52,879 bases of DNA from Candidatus Colinaster equi (GTDB lineage: Bacteria; Bacillota; Clostridia; Lachnospirales; Lachnospiraceae): the NCBI GenBank assembly GCA_018064425.1, contig JAGHVF010000043.1:1-52879 (forward strand). The letters are read 5' to 3'. Below are positions 1-8,183 of the stretch, piece after piece (the stretch's first letter is position 1; each line of letters begins with the position of its first letter). The position numbers and the translations under genes were made by a program. The notes beneath the pieces were generated by a model. That model saw nothing but the letters and a program-made list of their open reading frames with translations. It made no database searches and had not been told where the DNA came from.

Positions 1-25
1 AAATCCGATTAATTCCATTAGCTAG

Positions 26-40
26 CTGCACTTCGTGCAG
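26..40 (+). other. Small hairpin upstream of the surface-protein gene
   Basis: CTGCAC (26-31) and GTGCAG (35-40) form a 6-bp stem closed by a TTC loop. It lies just before the terminator-like hairpin at 51-89, in what may be the leader of the surface-protein mRNA or the end of a gene outside the window. No function can be assigned. Confidence 0.4.
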
Positions 41-50
41 TTTGAAGCGG

Positions 51-89
51 AACGGCATGCAGTTCTACTGGAATCAGCATGCCGTTTTT
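51..89 (+). terminator. Intrinsic terminator or attenuator before the surface-protein gene
   Basis: AACGGCATGC (51-60) and GCATGCCGTT (77-86) form a perfect 10-bp stem with a 16-nt loop, followed by a short T run (85-89). It ends 13 bp before the ribosome-binding site of the surface-protein gene. It is either the terminator of a + strand gene to the left of the window or an attenuator in the leader of the next gene. Confidence 0.7.
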
Positions 90-115
90 CCGGAATTTGC
101 ACAAGGGAGCAAATT

Positions 116-2866
116 ATGAGAAAGAAAGTATCAGCGCTTTTATCAACTGCTATTTTGTTCGTAACACTTATGCCGATGACTGTATCGGCAGGTGGAAGTC
201 CCGTAAGAATCGTTGAAACAGGGACATCATACGCGAACGTGCAGGTTGCTGTTGATAACGCGGAGAACGGACAGACAATTCAGTTATATACTACATGTAC
301 CGAGGATGTTACCATTCCGGATGGCAAGACAGTTGCGATCAATCTGAACGGAAACGTTCTCAAAGGTACAGGTGATAATAGTGTAATCACCATTGGAAGT
401 GGCGCAACGCTGACGCTGGATGACACCTCTACGGAAAAGACCGGAAAGGTTACCGGTGGTAGCGCGAATACAGGTGGCGGTGTGTATTGCGCAGGCACTT
501 TCATCATGAGTGGTGGAACGATTACCGGCAACGCAGCGACGACCTACGGAGGTGGCGTGTATGTGCTCGACGGAAGCATATTCACGATGGGCGGTGGCAC
601 GATCAGTGATAATTCAGCTAGTACCAGTGGCGGCGGCGTGTACGGTGCTTCCTCCAGCACCCTTAATGTAAAAGGTGGAACCATAAGCAAAAACAGTGCA
701 AAATCCGGCGGCGGTCTGTACACATACGACGGTTCAATCAATATCACCGGCGGCACGATTTGTAGCAACAATGCAACGAACGGTGGCGGTGTATATGACA
801 ATGGCACATTTACAATGTCCGGCGGCACGATAACCCAAAACAGTGCTGTATCAGGCGGTGGTGTGCTGATTAACGCCATAAGCACCTTTAAAATGCAAGA
901 CGGCATCATCAGCGAAAACAGCGCAAGCCAGAGCGGCGGCGGGGTGCTTGTAAACGATTTGGGCATTTTTGAAATGAACGGCGGTAGCATTGAGACGAAC
1001 CGTGTAACAGAAAATCAATCCGGTCGTCTTGGCGGCGGTGTCTATAACGACGGTGATTTTACGATGACTGCCGGCAAGATCTGCAACAATTCTTCCCGGG
1101 GAGCAGGTGGAATTTTCAACAAGTCCAAATCAATGATGAAACTACTTGCCGCAGAAGGCAAAACCATCGAAATCACTGGCAACGAAGCAGCGAGATGGGA
1201 AGGCGGCATTGCCAACTGGGGTGAGATGCACCTTTCCGGCAAGGTCATCATCAAGGATAATACATGCAAAGAAAGCGCTTATCCGATCAACCTGGCGACC
1301 AACAACGCAATCATTATTGACGGCGCGCTCGCGGGTTCGGAAATCTACATCACCCATGCGAACAGTTCCTCCGATAGTCAGGATATCGGCCTTCTGACGA
1401 GTGGTTATTCATCAAAGAGTGGCGGTACAGATCTGAATGATTTTTTCAACTATGATGGTCCTGTCAGCTTCGCAATGATACTCAACAACAGTAAAGAGTT
1501 GGAAGTTATGAATGTCTACGCCATTATCAATGGCTCGACGGCAGTCAACAAGGAGAAAAATCACGGCTATCTCACCCTTGATAAGGAATTAGCTGTTGCA
1601 GGCGGAACCGTTACCGTTACGGTCGAGCCGAACAGTGGCTATCGTCTCAAGAGCCTGACTGTCAAACAGCCAGACAAGGCGGAACCGGATGGCTCGTCCA
1701 TCACACCGATACAGAACCCGCAAGACAAGACGAAGTATACCTTTACGATGCCTGCCTATGCGGTCGCAGTTACGGCAGTATTTGAGGAAATCCCGCATAT
1801 CCATGATCTTGTAAAAGTAGACGGTCAAGCGGCAACCGAAACAACAGCTGGTTGGGAGAGTTATTACAAGTGTGCTTGTGGTGCTTTGTTTGAAGATGCA
1901 GACGAAACTACTCCGATCACGGATCTGGAAGCATGGAAAGCAGAAGGTGGCAACGGCTATATTCCTCCCATACCAAAATATACTGTTACCGTAACGAACG
2001 ACGGCAACGGTTCTGCCACTGCTGATACTACAAGCGGCATTGCTGGAACGGTTATCAAGCTGACTGCTACCCCTGCTGATGGTTATGAATTCGATTGTTG
2101 GAAAGTGGTTAGCGGTGGCGCGACTGTAACAAATAGTCAGTTTACCATCGGTACAGCTAACGTCGAGATCCGGGCTTGCTTCAAAGCAATCGTTCCACCA
2201 GAACCTATTCCACCGACACCGGTTCTTTCCGGAATCATCATCTCAGAGGCACCGGACAAATTAACTTATACCGAAGGTGAAACCTTTGACGCTACGGGAT
2301 TGATTGTTACAGCGATCTATAACGATGGTAGCCGAAAGTCCGTAAAAGACTATACATTCACACCTTCAGGAGTTCTTTCCGTAACGGATACCGCCATAGT
2401 AATCAGCTATGTCGAGAACGGAGAAACAAAGACCGCAAGTCTTGATATTAAAGTGAATCCCAAAGAACCTGTTGATTACAAAATAATCACTGGTGCAAAT
2501 CAGGCTATCTATACGACAGCGAATTCAGCAACCTTTGCCTCAAATGCTGATTACAGTAAGTTTCGCTTTGTAGAATTTGATGGTAAGAGATTACCTAGAA
2601 AGTACTATGTTGCCAAATCTGGATCAACAATCGTTACGCTTAACCGCGATTTCATCCGAACATTGAGTATTGGAAACCATACTTTGACGATTGTCTCTAC
2701 AGACGGAAAAGCTTCAACGACATTTAAAGTTGTCAGTCCTATACCTGCAACCGGTGAGCACATTCGCACAACGACACTCGTAGCAATACTCATGCTGGGT
2801 AGCGGAGGCTTGATCATACTTGATCAAGCAAACAAACGAAAGAAGAATCATACAGCCAACCAATAA
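116..2866 (+). CDS. Sortase-anchored beta-helix surface protein (adhesin-like)
   Basis: Predicted 916-residue secreted wall protein. The start at 116 is chosen because AAGGGAG (103-109) precedes it and a signal peptide follows directly (MRKK, hydrophobic stretch, cleavage near VSA at about residue 24); an upstream in-frame start at 35 would run through the terminator hairpin. Residues about 60-380 carry many irregular repeats with GGG-V-Y, T-M-S-GGTI and N-S-A cores, typical of right-handed parallel beta-helix proteins. Next come a short Cys-containing module (YKCACG) seen in many Firmicute surface proteins, an InlB-like B repeat near 650-710 and a bacterial Ig-like domain near 720-790. The C terminus has IPATG at about 876-880, a hydrophobic segment and a KRKK tail, a variant LPXTG sorting signal. 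Role in adhesion or glycan binding is inferred. Base composition is more G/C-rich than the following genes, suggesting separate acquisition. Confidence 0.85.
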   Translation: MRKKVSALLSTAILFVTLMPMTVSAGGSPVRIVETGTSYANVQVAVDNAENGQTIQLYTTCTEDVTIPDGKTVAINLNGNVLKGTGDNSVITIGSGATLTLDDTSTEKTGKVTGGSANTGGGVYCAGTFIMSGGTITGNAATTYGGGVYVLDGSIFTMGGGTISDNSASTSGGGVYGASSSTLNVKGGTISKNSAKSGGGLYTYDGSINITGGTICSNNATNGGGVYDNGTFTMSGGTITQNSAVSGGGVLINAISTFKMQDGIISENSASQSGGGVLVNDLGIFEMNGGSIETNRVTENQSGRLGGGVYNDGDFTMTAGKICNNSSRGAGGIFNKSKSMMKLLAAEGKTIEITGNEAARWEGGIANWGEMHLSGKVIIKDNTCKESAYPINLATNNAIIIDGALAGSEIYITHANSSSDSQDIGLLTSGYSSKSGGTDLNDFFNYDGPVSFAMILNNSKELEVMNVYAIINGSTAVNKEKNHGYLTLDKELAVAGGTVTVTVEPNSGYRLKSLTVKQPDKAEPDGSSITPIQNPQDKTKYTFTMPAYAVAVTAVFEEIPHIHDLVKVDGQAATETTAGWESYYKCACGALFEDADETTPITDLEAWKAEGGNGYIPPIPKYTVTVTNDGNGSATADTTSGIAGTVIKLTATPADGYEFDCWKVVSGGATVTNSQFTIGTANVEIRACFKAIVPPEPIPPTPVLSGIIISEAPDKLTYTEGETFDATGLIVTAIYNDGSRKSVKDYTFTPSGVLSVTDTAIVISYVENGETKTASLDIKVNPKEPVDYKIITGANQAIYTTANSATFASNADYSKFRFVEFDGKRLPRKYYVAKSGSTIVTLNRDFIRTLSIGNHTLTIVSTDGKASTTFKVVSPIPATGEHIRTTTLVAILMLGSGGLIILDQANKRKKNHTANQ

Positions 2867-2869
2867 CGC

Positions 2870-2905
2870 AAAGGGCATCTTCCGATAACGGTCGATGCCC
2901 TTTTT
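2870..2905 (+). terminator. Terminator of the surface-protein gene
   Basis: AAAGGGCATC (2870-2879) and GATGCCCTTT (2894-2903) pair over 10 bp around a 14-nt loop, ending in five T (2901-2905), four bases after the stop codon. Symmetric A and T runs mean it could also act on the minus strand. Confidence 0.9.
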
Positions 2906-3020
2906 ACTATTCTAAACCTCATTACACTGAGATATTACAAATCCCCCTGGCTATTCATCCATATTACGATTTCCTTCATTATCCCCAGCGGTAAACACTC
3001 TTTGGTTTCTGCATATTTAG

Positions 3021-3053
3021 CTCGATATCATTCCGATAATTCTGTCTATCGAG
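3021..3053. repeat. Inverted repeat CTCGATA/TATCGAG downstream of the XRE gene
   Basis: CTCGATA (3021-3027) and TATCGAG (3047-3053) are perfect 7-bp arms around 19 nt. They lie downstream of the minus-strand regulator gene that ends at 3094. There is no T run, so a terminator call is weak. Nothing else was recognised between 2906 and 3093. Confidence 0.35.
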
Positions 3054-3093
3054 AATCGGAAAATTTCAATTTTATAATCTTAAGTATGTAATA

Positions 3094-3765
3094 TTATTTC
3101 ATTATTCCACCATGAAAATAGCACTCATACACCTTCTCGTTCTCACAATATATCTCCTCGTAGCCTTGGAACCACGTGAAGTCTCCTGCCACATTACATC
3201 TATAGGTATATTGTCCTGATTGATAATACTCCGGTCCCCTATATGGCATATTTATATCAGCCATACGTAATGCTTCTTTTAAAAAATCACCACTGAATCT
3301 TTGACTCAATGCACGTCCTACATAGTTCATTGCATACTGAGATTTTCCATCATACCAAACTGCTTCCTCACCAGCAAACTGCTCTCCACCAACATAAGTG
3401 TCATGATATGTATATAAACCATTGCTATATGTAAAATCGTGTGAATCCAGCCTGGTCGATTCTGTTTCATTCATGTATGCTGCATAAGTATTTACATTTG
3501 CTTCCAAACGAAATTCGATGAGTTTTGCGATGTCTGGTTCTACATTTTCTACACAGGAAACAATGCATGCCTGGTCTTTCACCAAATAATCAACAGTAAC
3601 ATTAAACAGATTGCTAATTTGAATAAGATTATTGATATCTGGATACACTTGTCCAGATTCACATTTTGCAACGGCCTGCCTTGACACTTCTAATTCTTCT
3701 GCAAGTTCCTCCTGCGTTAATCCTTTGCTTTTACGAATCAATTGTAGTTTTTCTGAAAAAATCAT
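3094..3765 (-). CDS. XRE-family regulator with C-terminal DUF5680-like domain
   Basis: 223-residue predicted cytoplasmic DNA-binding protein. Residues 5-58 form a Cro/C1-type helix-turn-helix (LTQEELAEELEVSRQAVAKCESG, cited here only as the recognisable core around SRQAVAKCESG). Residues about 75-220 are rich in aromatic residues (VNTYAAYMNE, SHDFTY, GGEQFAGEEAVWYDG, AMNYVGR), the pattern I associate with the DUF5680 domain, probably a ligand or stress sensor; the ligand is unknown. A strong GGAGGTGA site lies just ahead of the start. It stands alone, downstream of the AAA ATPase gene on the same strand, separated by about 150 bp. Target genes cannot be deduced. Confidence 0.85.
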   Translation of the reverse strand: MIFSEKLQLIRKSKGLTQEELAEELEVSRQAVAKCESGQVYPDINNLIQISNLFNVTVDYLVKDQACIVSCVENVEPDIAKLIEFRLEANVNTYAAYMNETESTRLDSHDFTYSNGLYTYHDTYVGGEQFAGEEAVWYDGKSQYAMNYVGRALSQRFSGDFLKEALRMADINMPYRGPEYYQSGQYTYRCNVAGDFTWFQGYEEIYCENEKVYECYFHGGIMK

Positions 3766-3917
3766 TTCTTATCACCTCCACAATCATCGTACTTCATCCA
3801 TTCAAAATAAGACATAAACCATTAATTGCTTTTTTGCTACTTATGTTATACATGACAGATAAATAGGATTTTCGTACTCATACTTTTATTCTCACAATCT
3901 CACAAGTGATTATAATC

Positions 3918-5207
3918 TTATCTTTTAAGGCTATTAGCATCTAGCAGAAAATCGATCATATTGATTCGTAATATTCCTTCTTCATCCGCCCAGCTCTTTC
4001 CATAACTTTTGGAAATTACAATCTTTTTAAATGAATCTTTCACTGCTCTCAAAGACTTTAATTCTGCTTCCTGTTTTTCTGGATCATCCATACTTAAAGC
4101 TGACTGTATATAGTATTTTTCAGTCCCTTTTCTAGCTATGAAATCAACTTCTAATAATTTCTTTTCACGCTTTCCTTCCTCATTTTTTTCTACAACTTCA
4201 ACGACACCTACATCGACTGAATACCCTCTATATAGAAGTTCGTTATATAGTATGTTTTCTAAAATATGAGTTTCTTCTTGCTGCCTCAATCCTAAACGAA
4301 CATTTCTAAGACCAACGTCTGTACAATAATATTTCGATGGATAATCAAAGTATCTTTTACCCTTTACGTCGTATCTTTCAGCCTTTGAGAATAAAAAACT
4401 ATCCTGGAGATATTCCAAATATGCGCTAATAGTCTCAGAATCTACGCTTTTTCTTTTAGCAGATGACACTGTTCGTGCTATTTTACTTGCATTGGTAAGA
4501 GAACCTATCGAAGAACATATGCTACTCGTAAGCTTTCTCAAAACCTCCGGCAATAGAATTGTGTAGCGTTCCTCAATATCCTTGAAATATATCTCTTCAA
4601 ACAAAGATTCTAAATACTCATACTTGTCCTGATCTGAATTAAGTTGCAAAAGATACGGCATTCCTCCATACATTACATACTCATTGTATGCATCCACTTT
4701 ATCCAATCCAGATGCAACATAAAATTCTGAGAACGATAATGGATAAACGTGAATAACATCGCCTCTTCCTCTAAACTCCGTCATGACATCTTTTGATAGG
4801 AGTTTTGAATTACTACCAGTCACATATACATCTATGTTTTTGAGTTTCAAAAGACCATTTAGTACACTATATAACCTTATCGGTTTATCTTTGTCACGGA
4901 TTTCTTCTTTGCTAATAGCGAACTGGATTTCATCTAGAAATACATAGTATTTCTTCTCCTTATCTGCACACTTTTCCCTCACATATTTTGATATTTCTGA
5001 AGGATCCCTATATATCTCGTTTATGTCATCATCTAATGCTATGGCAATAATCTCAGACTCTGATACTCCCGAATTCAAAAGATATTCTTTATAAATTTCA
5101 AAGAGAAGTGTACTTTTCCCACTTCTTCTTATACCTGTGATAATCTTTATCCTTCCATTCCACTTCTTATCAATAAGCTTTTCTAGATATATCGGCCTTG
5201 CTATCAT
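3918..5207 (-). CDS. AAA_14/DUF4143-type ATPase
   Basis: 429 residues. The N-terminal P-loop domain has Walker A GIRRSGKS (25-32) and Walker B VFLDE (89-93); the C-terminal half fits the DUF4143 region (ending with a nuclease-like fold in related proteins, e.g. the DFIARKGTEKYYIQ stretch). These ATPases are widespread, often in accessory regions and in many paralogous copies, and their function is unknown. The protein has no signal peptide or membrane segment, so it is cytoplasmic. It is a single-gene unit with its own promoter (5255-5283) flanked by paired 20-bp repeats, which suggests tight regulation. Its neighbours, an XRE regulator and a decayed group II intron, fit an accessory locus. 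Confidence 0.88.
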   Translation of the reverse strand: MIARPIYLEKLIDKKWNGRIKIITGIRRSGKSTLLFEIYKEYLLNSGVSESEIIAIALDDDINEIYRDPSEISKYVREKCADKEKKYYVFLDEIQFAISKEEIRDKDKPIRLYSVLNGLLKLKNIDVYVTGSNSKLLSKDVMTEFRGRGDVIHVYPLSFSEFYVASGLDKVDAYNEYVMYGGMPYLLQLNSDQDKYEYLESLFEEIYFKDIEERYTILLPEVLRKLTSSICSSIGSLTNASKIARTVSSAKRKSVDSETISAYLEYLQDSFLFSKAERYDVKGKRYFDYPSKYYCTDVGLRNVRLGLRQQEETHILENILYNELLYRGYSVDVGVVEVVEKNEEGKREKKLLEVDFIARKGTEKYYIQSALSMDDPEKQEAELKSLRAVKDSFKKIVISKSYGKSWADEEGILRINMIDFLLDANSLKR

Positions 5208-5232
5208 ATCATCCCTCCGAAACTTGAGTGAG

Positions 5233-5252
5233 TTTACACCTTAATTCCGATT
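5233..5252 (-). promoter_or_regulatory. Operator-like repeat copy A, over the transcription start of the AAA gene
   Basis: On the minus strand it reads AATCGGAATTAAGGTGTAAA. It matches copy B (5289-5308) at 17 of 20 positions in the same orientation, 56 bp apart. It overlaps the expected transcription start of the promoter at 5255-5283, where a bound protein would block initiation. Confidence 0.6.
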
Positions 5253-5254
5253 TT

Positions 5255-5283
5255 ATTATATCGTTGCATCTATCGGAATTCAA
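5255..5283 (-). promoter_or_regulatory. Sigma-A type promoter of the AAA ATPase gene
   Basis: Minus strand: -35 TTGAAT (5283-5278), 17-bp spacer, -10 TATAAT (5260-5255), 48 bp upstream of the start codon. An inverted pair AATTCCGAT (5243-5251) and ATCGGAATT (5272-5280) also brackets the -10, and a palindrome TTCACAG-G-CTGTGAA lies further upstream at 5334-5348. Confidence 0.75.
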
Positions 5284-5288
5284 TCGCA

Positions 5289-5308
5289 TTTGCACCCTAC
5301 TTCCGATT
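5289..5308 (-). promoter_or_regulatory. Operator-like repeat copy B, upstream of the -35 of the AAA gene
   Basis: Minus strand AATCGGAAGTAGGGTGCAAA, the second copy of the 20-bp repeat. It ends 6 bp upstream of the -35. Two direct copies on either side of one promoter suggest cooperative binding or looping by a regulator, possibly the neighbouring XRE protein (inference). Confidence 0.6.
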
Positions 5309-5376
5309 GCAAGTTCCATCGTAATCGAATTCTTTCACAGGCTGTGAATATTTTCGATTAAGCCAATCATTGTACT

Positions 5377-5443
5377 ATCGAGCAGGTGGGAATTTAATCT
5401 CTCTCGCACACCACCGTACGTGCCGTTCGGCCTACGGCGGTTC
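5377..5443 (-). mobile_element. Group II intron 3' remnant (domains V and VI)
   Basis: The minus strand at 5443-5410 gives a 34-nt domain V. ACCGCCGTA and TACGGTGGT pair over 9 bp, a GCC/GGC distal stem carries a GAAC loop, and there is a bulge before the TACGG arm. This is the form I know from clostridial group II introns whose 3' end reads GGTGGTGTGAGAGG...CTCGAT. A degenerate domain VI follows and ends in CTGCTCGAT at 5385-5377, the usual intron 3' end. Upstream (5444-5524) there is no recognisable domain I-IV sequence and no maturase, so it is a 5'-truncated relic, not a functional intron. Confidence 0.8.
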
Positions 5444-5524
5444 AATAAAATTTCAAACTAGTCAAAAACACTATCGTTAGATTGATATTATTACTACTGC
5501 TTTTGTAGCACTAAAAATCAGAAT
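5444..5524. other. A/T-rich spacer between the intron remnant and the GNAT gene
   Basis: No gene, strong hairpin or promoter was recognised here. The whole 5208-5524 gap is explained by the AAA promoter region, the intron remnant and this spacer. Confidence 0.5.
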
Positions 5525-5917
5525 TTACTCACTCTCATACGTCTCAAGCTGACCACTGAGCATCGTATAAAAGCCAAACCTTTCATAAAATGATTTTAAG
5601 CTTTCATCAAATATAACCGAAATCATGTAGATATGGCTTTCTTTAAGATATTCAATCATCTTATTCATCAATTCAGAGCCTATACCCTTTCCCTGATATC
5701 CCGGCTTTACCATAAGATCCTGAATATATGCATCCGTAACCCCATTAGAAATACAATCTACATATCCTATCAGTTCATTATCTTCAAATGCAGCAATATG
5801 ATAGTAAGATGTCATCTTTGGATTAGAAAGTTCTTTTTCCATTCTATTCCAACCTACAGATTCTCTAAGCGAAGATAGCTGCTCTGCAGATACTTGCTCA
5901 TTTATTTCGAATGTCAT
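5525..5917 (-). CDS. GNAT-family N-acetyltransferase
   Basis: 130 residues, a single GNAT fold. The acetyl-CoA site is visible as VKPGYQGKGIGSELM (Q/G-x-x-G-x-G motif A) at about residues 70-84, and the C-terminal FYERFGFY element near 110-118 is typical of the family. The substrate cannot be predicted. An excellent site (AAGGAGGTC) precedes the start. It follows the carbamoyltransferase gene, but a likely terminator (5949-5969) separates the two, so co-transcription is doubtful. Confidence 0.9.
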   Translation of the reverse strand: MTFEINEQVSAEQLSSLRESVGWNRMEKELSNPKMTSYYHIAAFEDNELIGYVDCISNGVTDAYIQDLMVKPGYQGKGIGSELMNKMIEYLKESHIYMISVIFDESLKSFYERFGFYTMLSGQLETYESE

Positions 5918-5948
5918 TTATACGACCTCCTTGGGAAAATAAAATAAG

Positions 5949-5969
5949 AATCTAGCAATTCACTAGATT
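5949..5969 (-). terminator. Probable terminator after the carbamoyltransferase gene
   Basis: AATCTAG (5949-5955) and CTAGATT (5963-5969) pair over 7 bp with a 7-nt loop. On the minus strand a T-rich tract (CTTATTTTATTTT) follows, 8 bp downstream of the stop codon. Confidence 0.6.
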
Positions 5970-5976
5970 AACAATT

Positions 5977-6801
5977 TTATTGTGTTAAGCAATATACAAC
6001 AATTGCCTGTTGAACTTCTAATAAAGCCTTTTTGAATTCATATCCAACAAAGTATTCTGAATCAATAACATCCGCTGAAACTTCTTCTCCACGATAAAAT
6101 GGCGGACAAGGATTTAATAGTGCTCCTTTATTGGCTTTATCCATTATTGCTTTAGTTACTTGACACTTATTAAATGCTGCAAGTGCATTAGAAGGCAACG
6201 AATCTGTACAAACAATATCTTTTCCTACTACTGCTTCATCAATATCTTCATATGTATTTATGCCCTCTATCTCGTAGCCTTTTCCACAACACTGTTCCAG
6301 TCTAAATCCAAAGACATCTGATGCCTCTTTCCAAGCATTACCAATATTTCCATTCATTCCACAGAACAGAAAACTATCAGTCTTGAAATCTGGTCGAATT
6401 TTTGATAAAGAATATAAATCAGTCAATATTTCACAAGGGTGATTAATATCTGTCATCGCATTAATTACCGGAACTTTTGCATACTTAGAAATTGTTTCTA
6501 AGACTGCTATATTTTTATGTCTAACAATAACTAAATCAGCCCAATTATTAAGATATCCTATTACATCTTGTAATTCTTCTTTTTTATCTAATGTTTCTGT
6601 CGGAAACAATATCGTTTGTCCACCTAACAAATGAATTCCTTTTTCAAAAGACACTCTTGTTCTAATGCTATTATTAGGAAAAAACATTACAACTGTTTTT
6701 CCTTCAAGAATACCTTTGTATTTATCTATTTCATCGGCTATAGAAAATATTTCTCGTATTTCATCAACCGAATAATCAGTAAGCCTAATCAAGTCTTTCA
6801 T
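5977..6801 (-). CDS. Ornithine/aspartate carbamoyltransferase-family protein, atypical active site
   Basis: 274 residues from the ATG at 6801, which has GGAG 9 nt upstream; a 7-residue longer start exists. The carbamoyl-phosphate motif is intact as SIRTR (45-49), and the N-terminal half closely follows ornithine carbamoyltransferases (VSFEKGIHLLGG). The HPxQ motif is HPCE (121-124). The ornithine loop D-x3-SMG is replaced by DSLPS (200-204), and the HCLP loop by NPCPP (230-234) followed by FYRGEEVSADVIDS. It is also shorter than the usual 310-335 residues. It probably still carbamoylates an amino group, but on a different acceptor. No other arginine or pyrimidine gene is adjacent; it lies 113 bp downstream of a sensor kinase gene. 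Confidence 0.8.
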   Translation of the reverse strand: MKDLIRLTDYSVDEIREIFSIADEIDKYKGILEGKTVVMFFPNNSIRTRVSFEKGIHLLGGQTILFPTETLDKKEELQDVIGYLNNWADLVIVRHKNIAVLETISKYAKVPVINAMTDINHPCEILTDLYSLSKIRPDFKTDSFLFCGMNGNIGNAWKEASDVFGFRLEQCCGKGYEIEGINTYEDIDEAVVGKDIVCTDSLPSNALAAFNKCQVTKAIMDKANKGALLNPCPPFYRGEEVSADVIDSEYFVGYEFKKALLEVQQAIVVYCLTQ

Positions 6802-6914
6802 ATACAAAATCTCCATTAACAATTTTTCCTTGATATATTGCTGTTTTCATAACATATATTCCTTTGCGCCTTAAATAAGATTTACGATAGCCCGTATTCT
6901 CAAAATTTTCTCCA

Positions 6915-8183
6915 TCAAGCAAAAAACACCTTAAAAACAACGAATCCATCTTTGCATTCCACAGTAATTTTTGCATCATTTGCATCTGCTATAGATTTTG
7001 CAATAGCAAGTCCCAATCCATAATGCCCTGAGAATTCATGCGAACTGTCTGCTCTATAAAATCTCTCAAATAGTTTATTTCTCTCATTTATAGGTATTTC
7101 TTCGCCAGGGTTTGATACGCTAAAAACTATTTTACCCTTGGTTTCATATAACTTCACAAAGATTCTATTCAAATCTCCCTTTACGGATGTTGTATGCGAA
7201 ATAGCATTATCTACCAAGATCGTCACTAGCTGGCTTATCCCCTTTTCGTCAACATTTGCAGTGATTTCATCTTCTATTTCGGATTCTATTAAAATATTCT
7301 TTTCAAAAGCAGCTGACTCCATTGAGACAACTGTACCATTTACAAGGTAAGATATATCTGTAGAAGTCTTTTGCACTGTCCTGTTTTCATTTCTGGCAAG
7401 TTCAAGTAATTCTGTGACCAATTCCCTCATACGTTCATTTTCATACGAAATATTATCAAGCCACTTATTTTCTCCTATCTCTCTCTTAAGAATATCAATA
7501 TTGGCAGCCATGGCAGCTATAGGTGTCTTTAATTCATGGCTTGCATCAGCAGTAAATTGCTTTTGCTTAAGGTAACTTTCCTCCATAGGTGCAACAATAC
7601 GACCTGCAATTCTTATAGAAATGAATGTAATAATGGCAAGCGCAATAGCTCCAAACAATAAAGTGTACAGTAACACACGCATAAAGCTATCTGTTAAAAC
7701 TATATTGTCCATAAAACATACTAGTATATCACCATCTTTTTCACCGACAATATACAAAAATTCACTTGTTCTACCTCTGGTTTTTGAAGCAAACTTCCTA
7801 GCATATTCAATAAGCTCTTCGTTTGAAAACAGAGCATCTGCACCATTCTCAAGCACCTCAGCCCTTCCGTCAGCAGCTATCTTAACAGTATAAAAAGTAT
7901 TTAATTTTAAATGTCTCTGAATCTTCTTTTCCCCAGTCATATTGGGCCCAAATGGCACTGGTCTGCCCTCTTTATGACCTGGATCTTTCGGCCCTTTTGT
8001 CTGATTTCTATTAGGATTAGACTCATCAGCCAACATCACCAGATGTGTTTCGAGCACTTCATAATTCTGACCAATAGTAGAATAATAGCTTGATACAAAC
8101 ACTAGTGTTAAAGTTCCAGTTAAAACCGTAGTAAGGATTGCAAGAATTGTAATTACAATTTTTCGTTTTGCCTTTTTAAACAT
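6915..8183 (-). CDS. Membrane sensor histidine kinase
   Basis: 422 residues. Two membrane segments (about 9-31 and 168-191) enclose an extracytoplasmic sensor of about 135 residues that is rich in Pro, Gly, Lys and Asn at 55-85. The phosphoacceptor is H216 in FTADASHELKTP, followed by the N box (LVDNAISHT) and G boxes (YGLGLAIAKS). No clear HAMP domain is seen. Its start overlaps the end of the response regulator gene by 8 bp, so the pair is translationally coupled. It is the last gene of the lipoprotein-VTC-DUF4956-regulator-kinase operon and presumably senses an envelope or ion signal tied to those products (inference). Confidence 0.95.
   Translation of the reverse strand: MFKKAKRKIVITILAILTTVLTGTLTLVFVSSYYSTIGQNYEVLETHLVMLADESNPNRNQTKGPKDPGHKEGRPVPFGPNMTGEKKIQRHLKLNTFYTVKIAADGRAEVLENGADALFSNEELIEYARKFASKTRGRTSEFLYIVGEKDGDILVCFMDNIVLTDSFMRVLLYTLLFGAIALAIITFISIRIAGRIVAPMEESYLKQKQFTADASHELKTPIAAMAANIDILKREIGENKWLDNISYENERMRELVTELLELARNENRTVQKTSTDISYLVNGTVVSMESAAFEKNILIESEIEDEITANVDEKGISQLVTILVDNAISHTTSVKGDLNRIFVKLYETKGKIVFSVSNPGEEIPINERNKLFERFYRADSSHEFSGHYGLGLAIAKSIADANDAKITVECKDGFVVFKVFFA

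Noticed and set aside
544-990. 148-codon minus-strand frame opposite the beta-helix repeats
   Set aside because: It is a mirror of the repetitive glycine-rich coding strand (Pro-rich antisense) and lacks a ribosome-binding site.
3021-3053. Terminator of the XRE regulator
   Set aside because: The inverted repeat has a 19-nt spacer and no T run on the minus strand, so I keep it as an unexplained repeat only.
6785-6985. Open frame of 66 codons between the sensor kinase and carbamoyltransferase, including a possible 21-residue leader (MKTAIYQGKIVNGDFVYERLD region)
   Set aside because: Its first part is an out-of-frame reading of the kinase end; the last 21 codons end inside the carbamoyltransferase start. 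It has no clear site or recognisable sequence, so it is not annotated as a gene.
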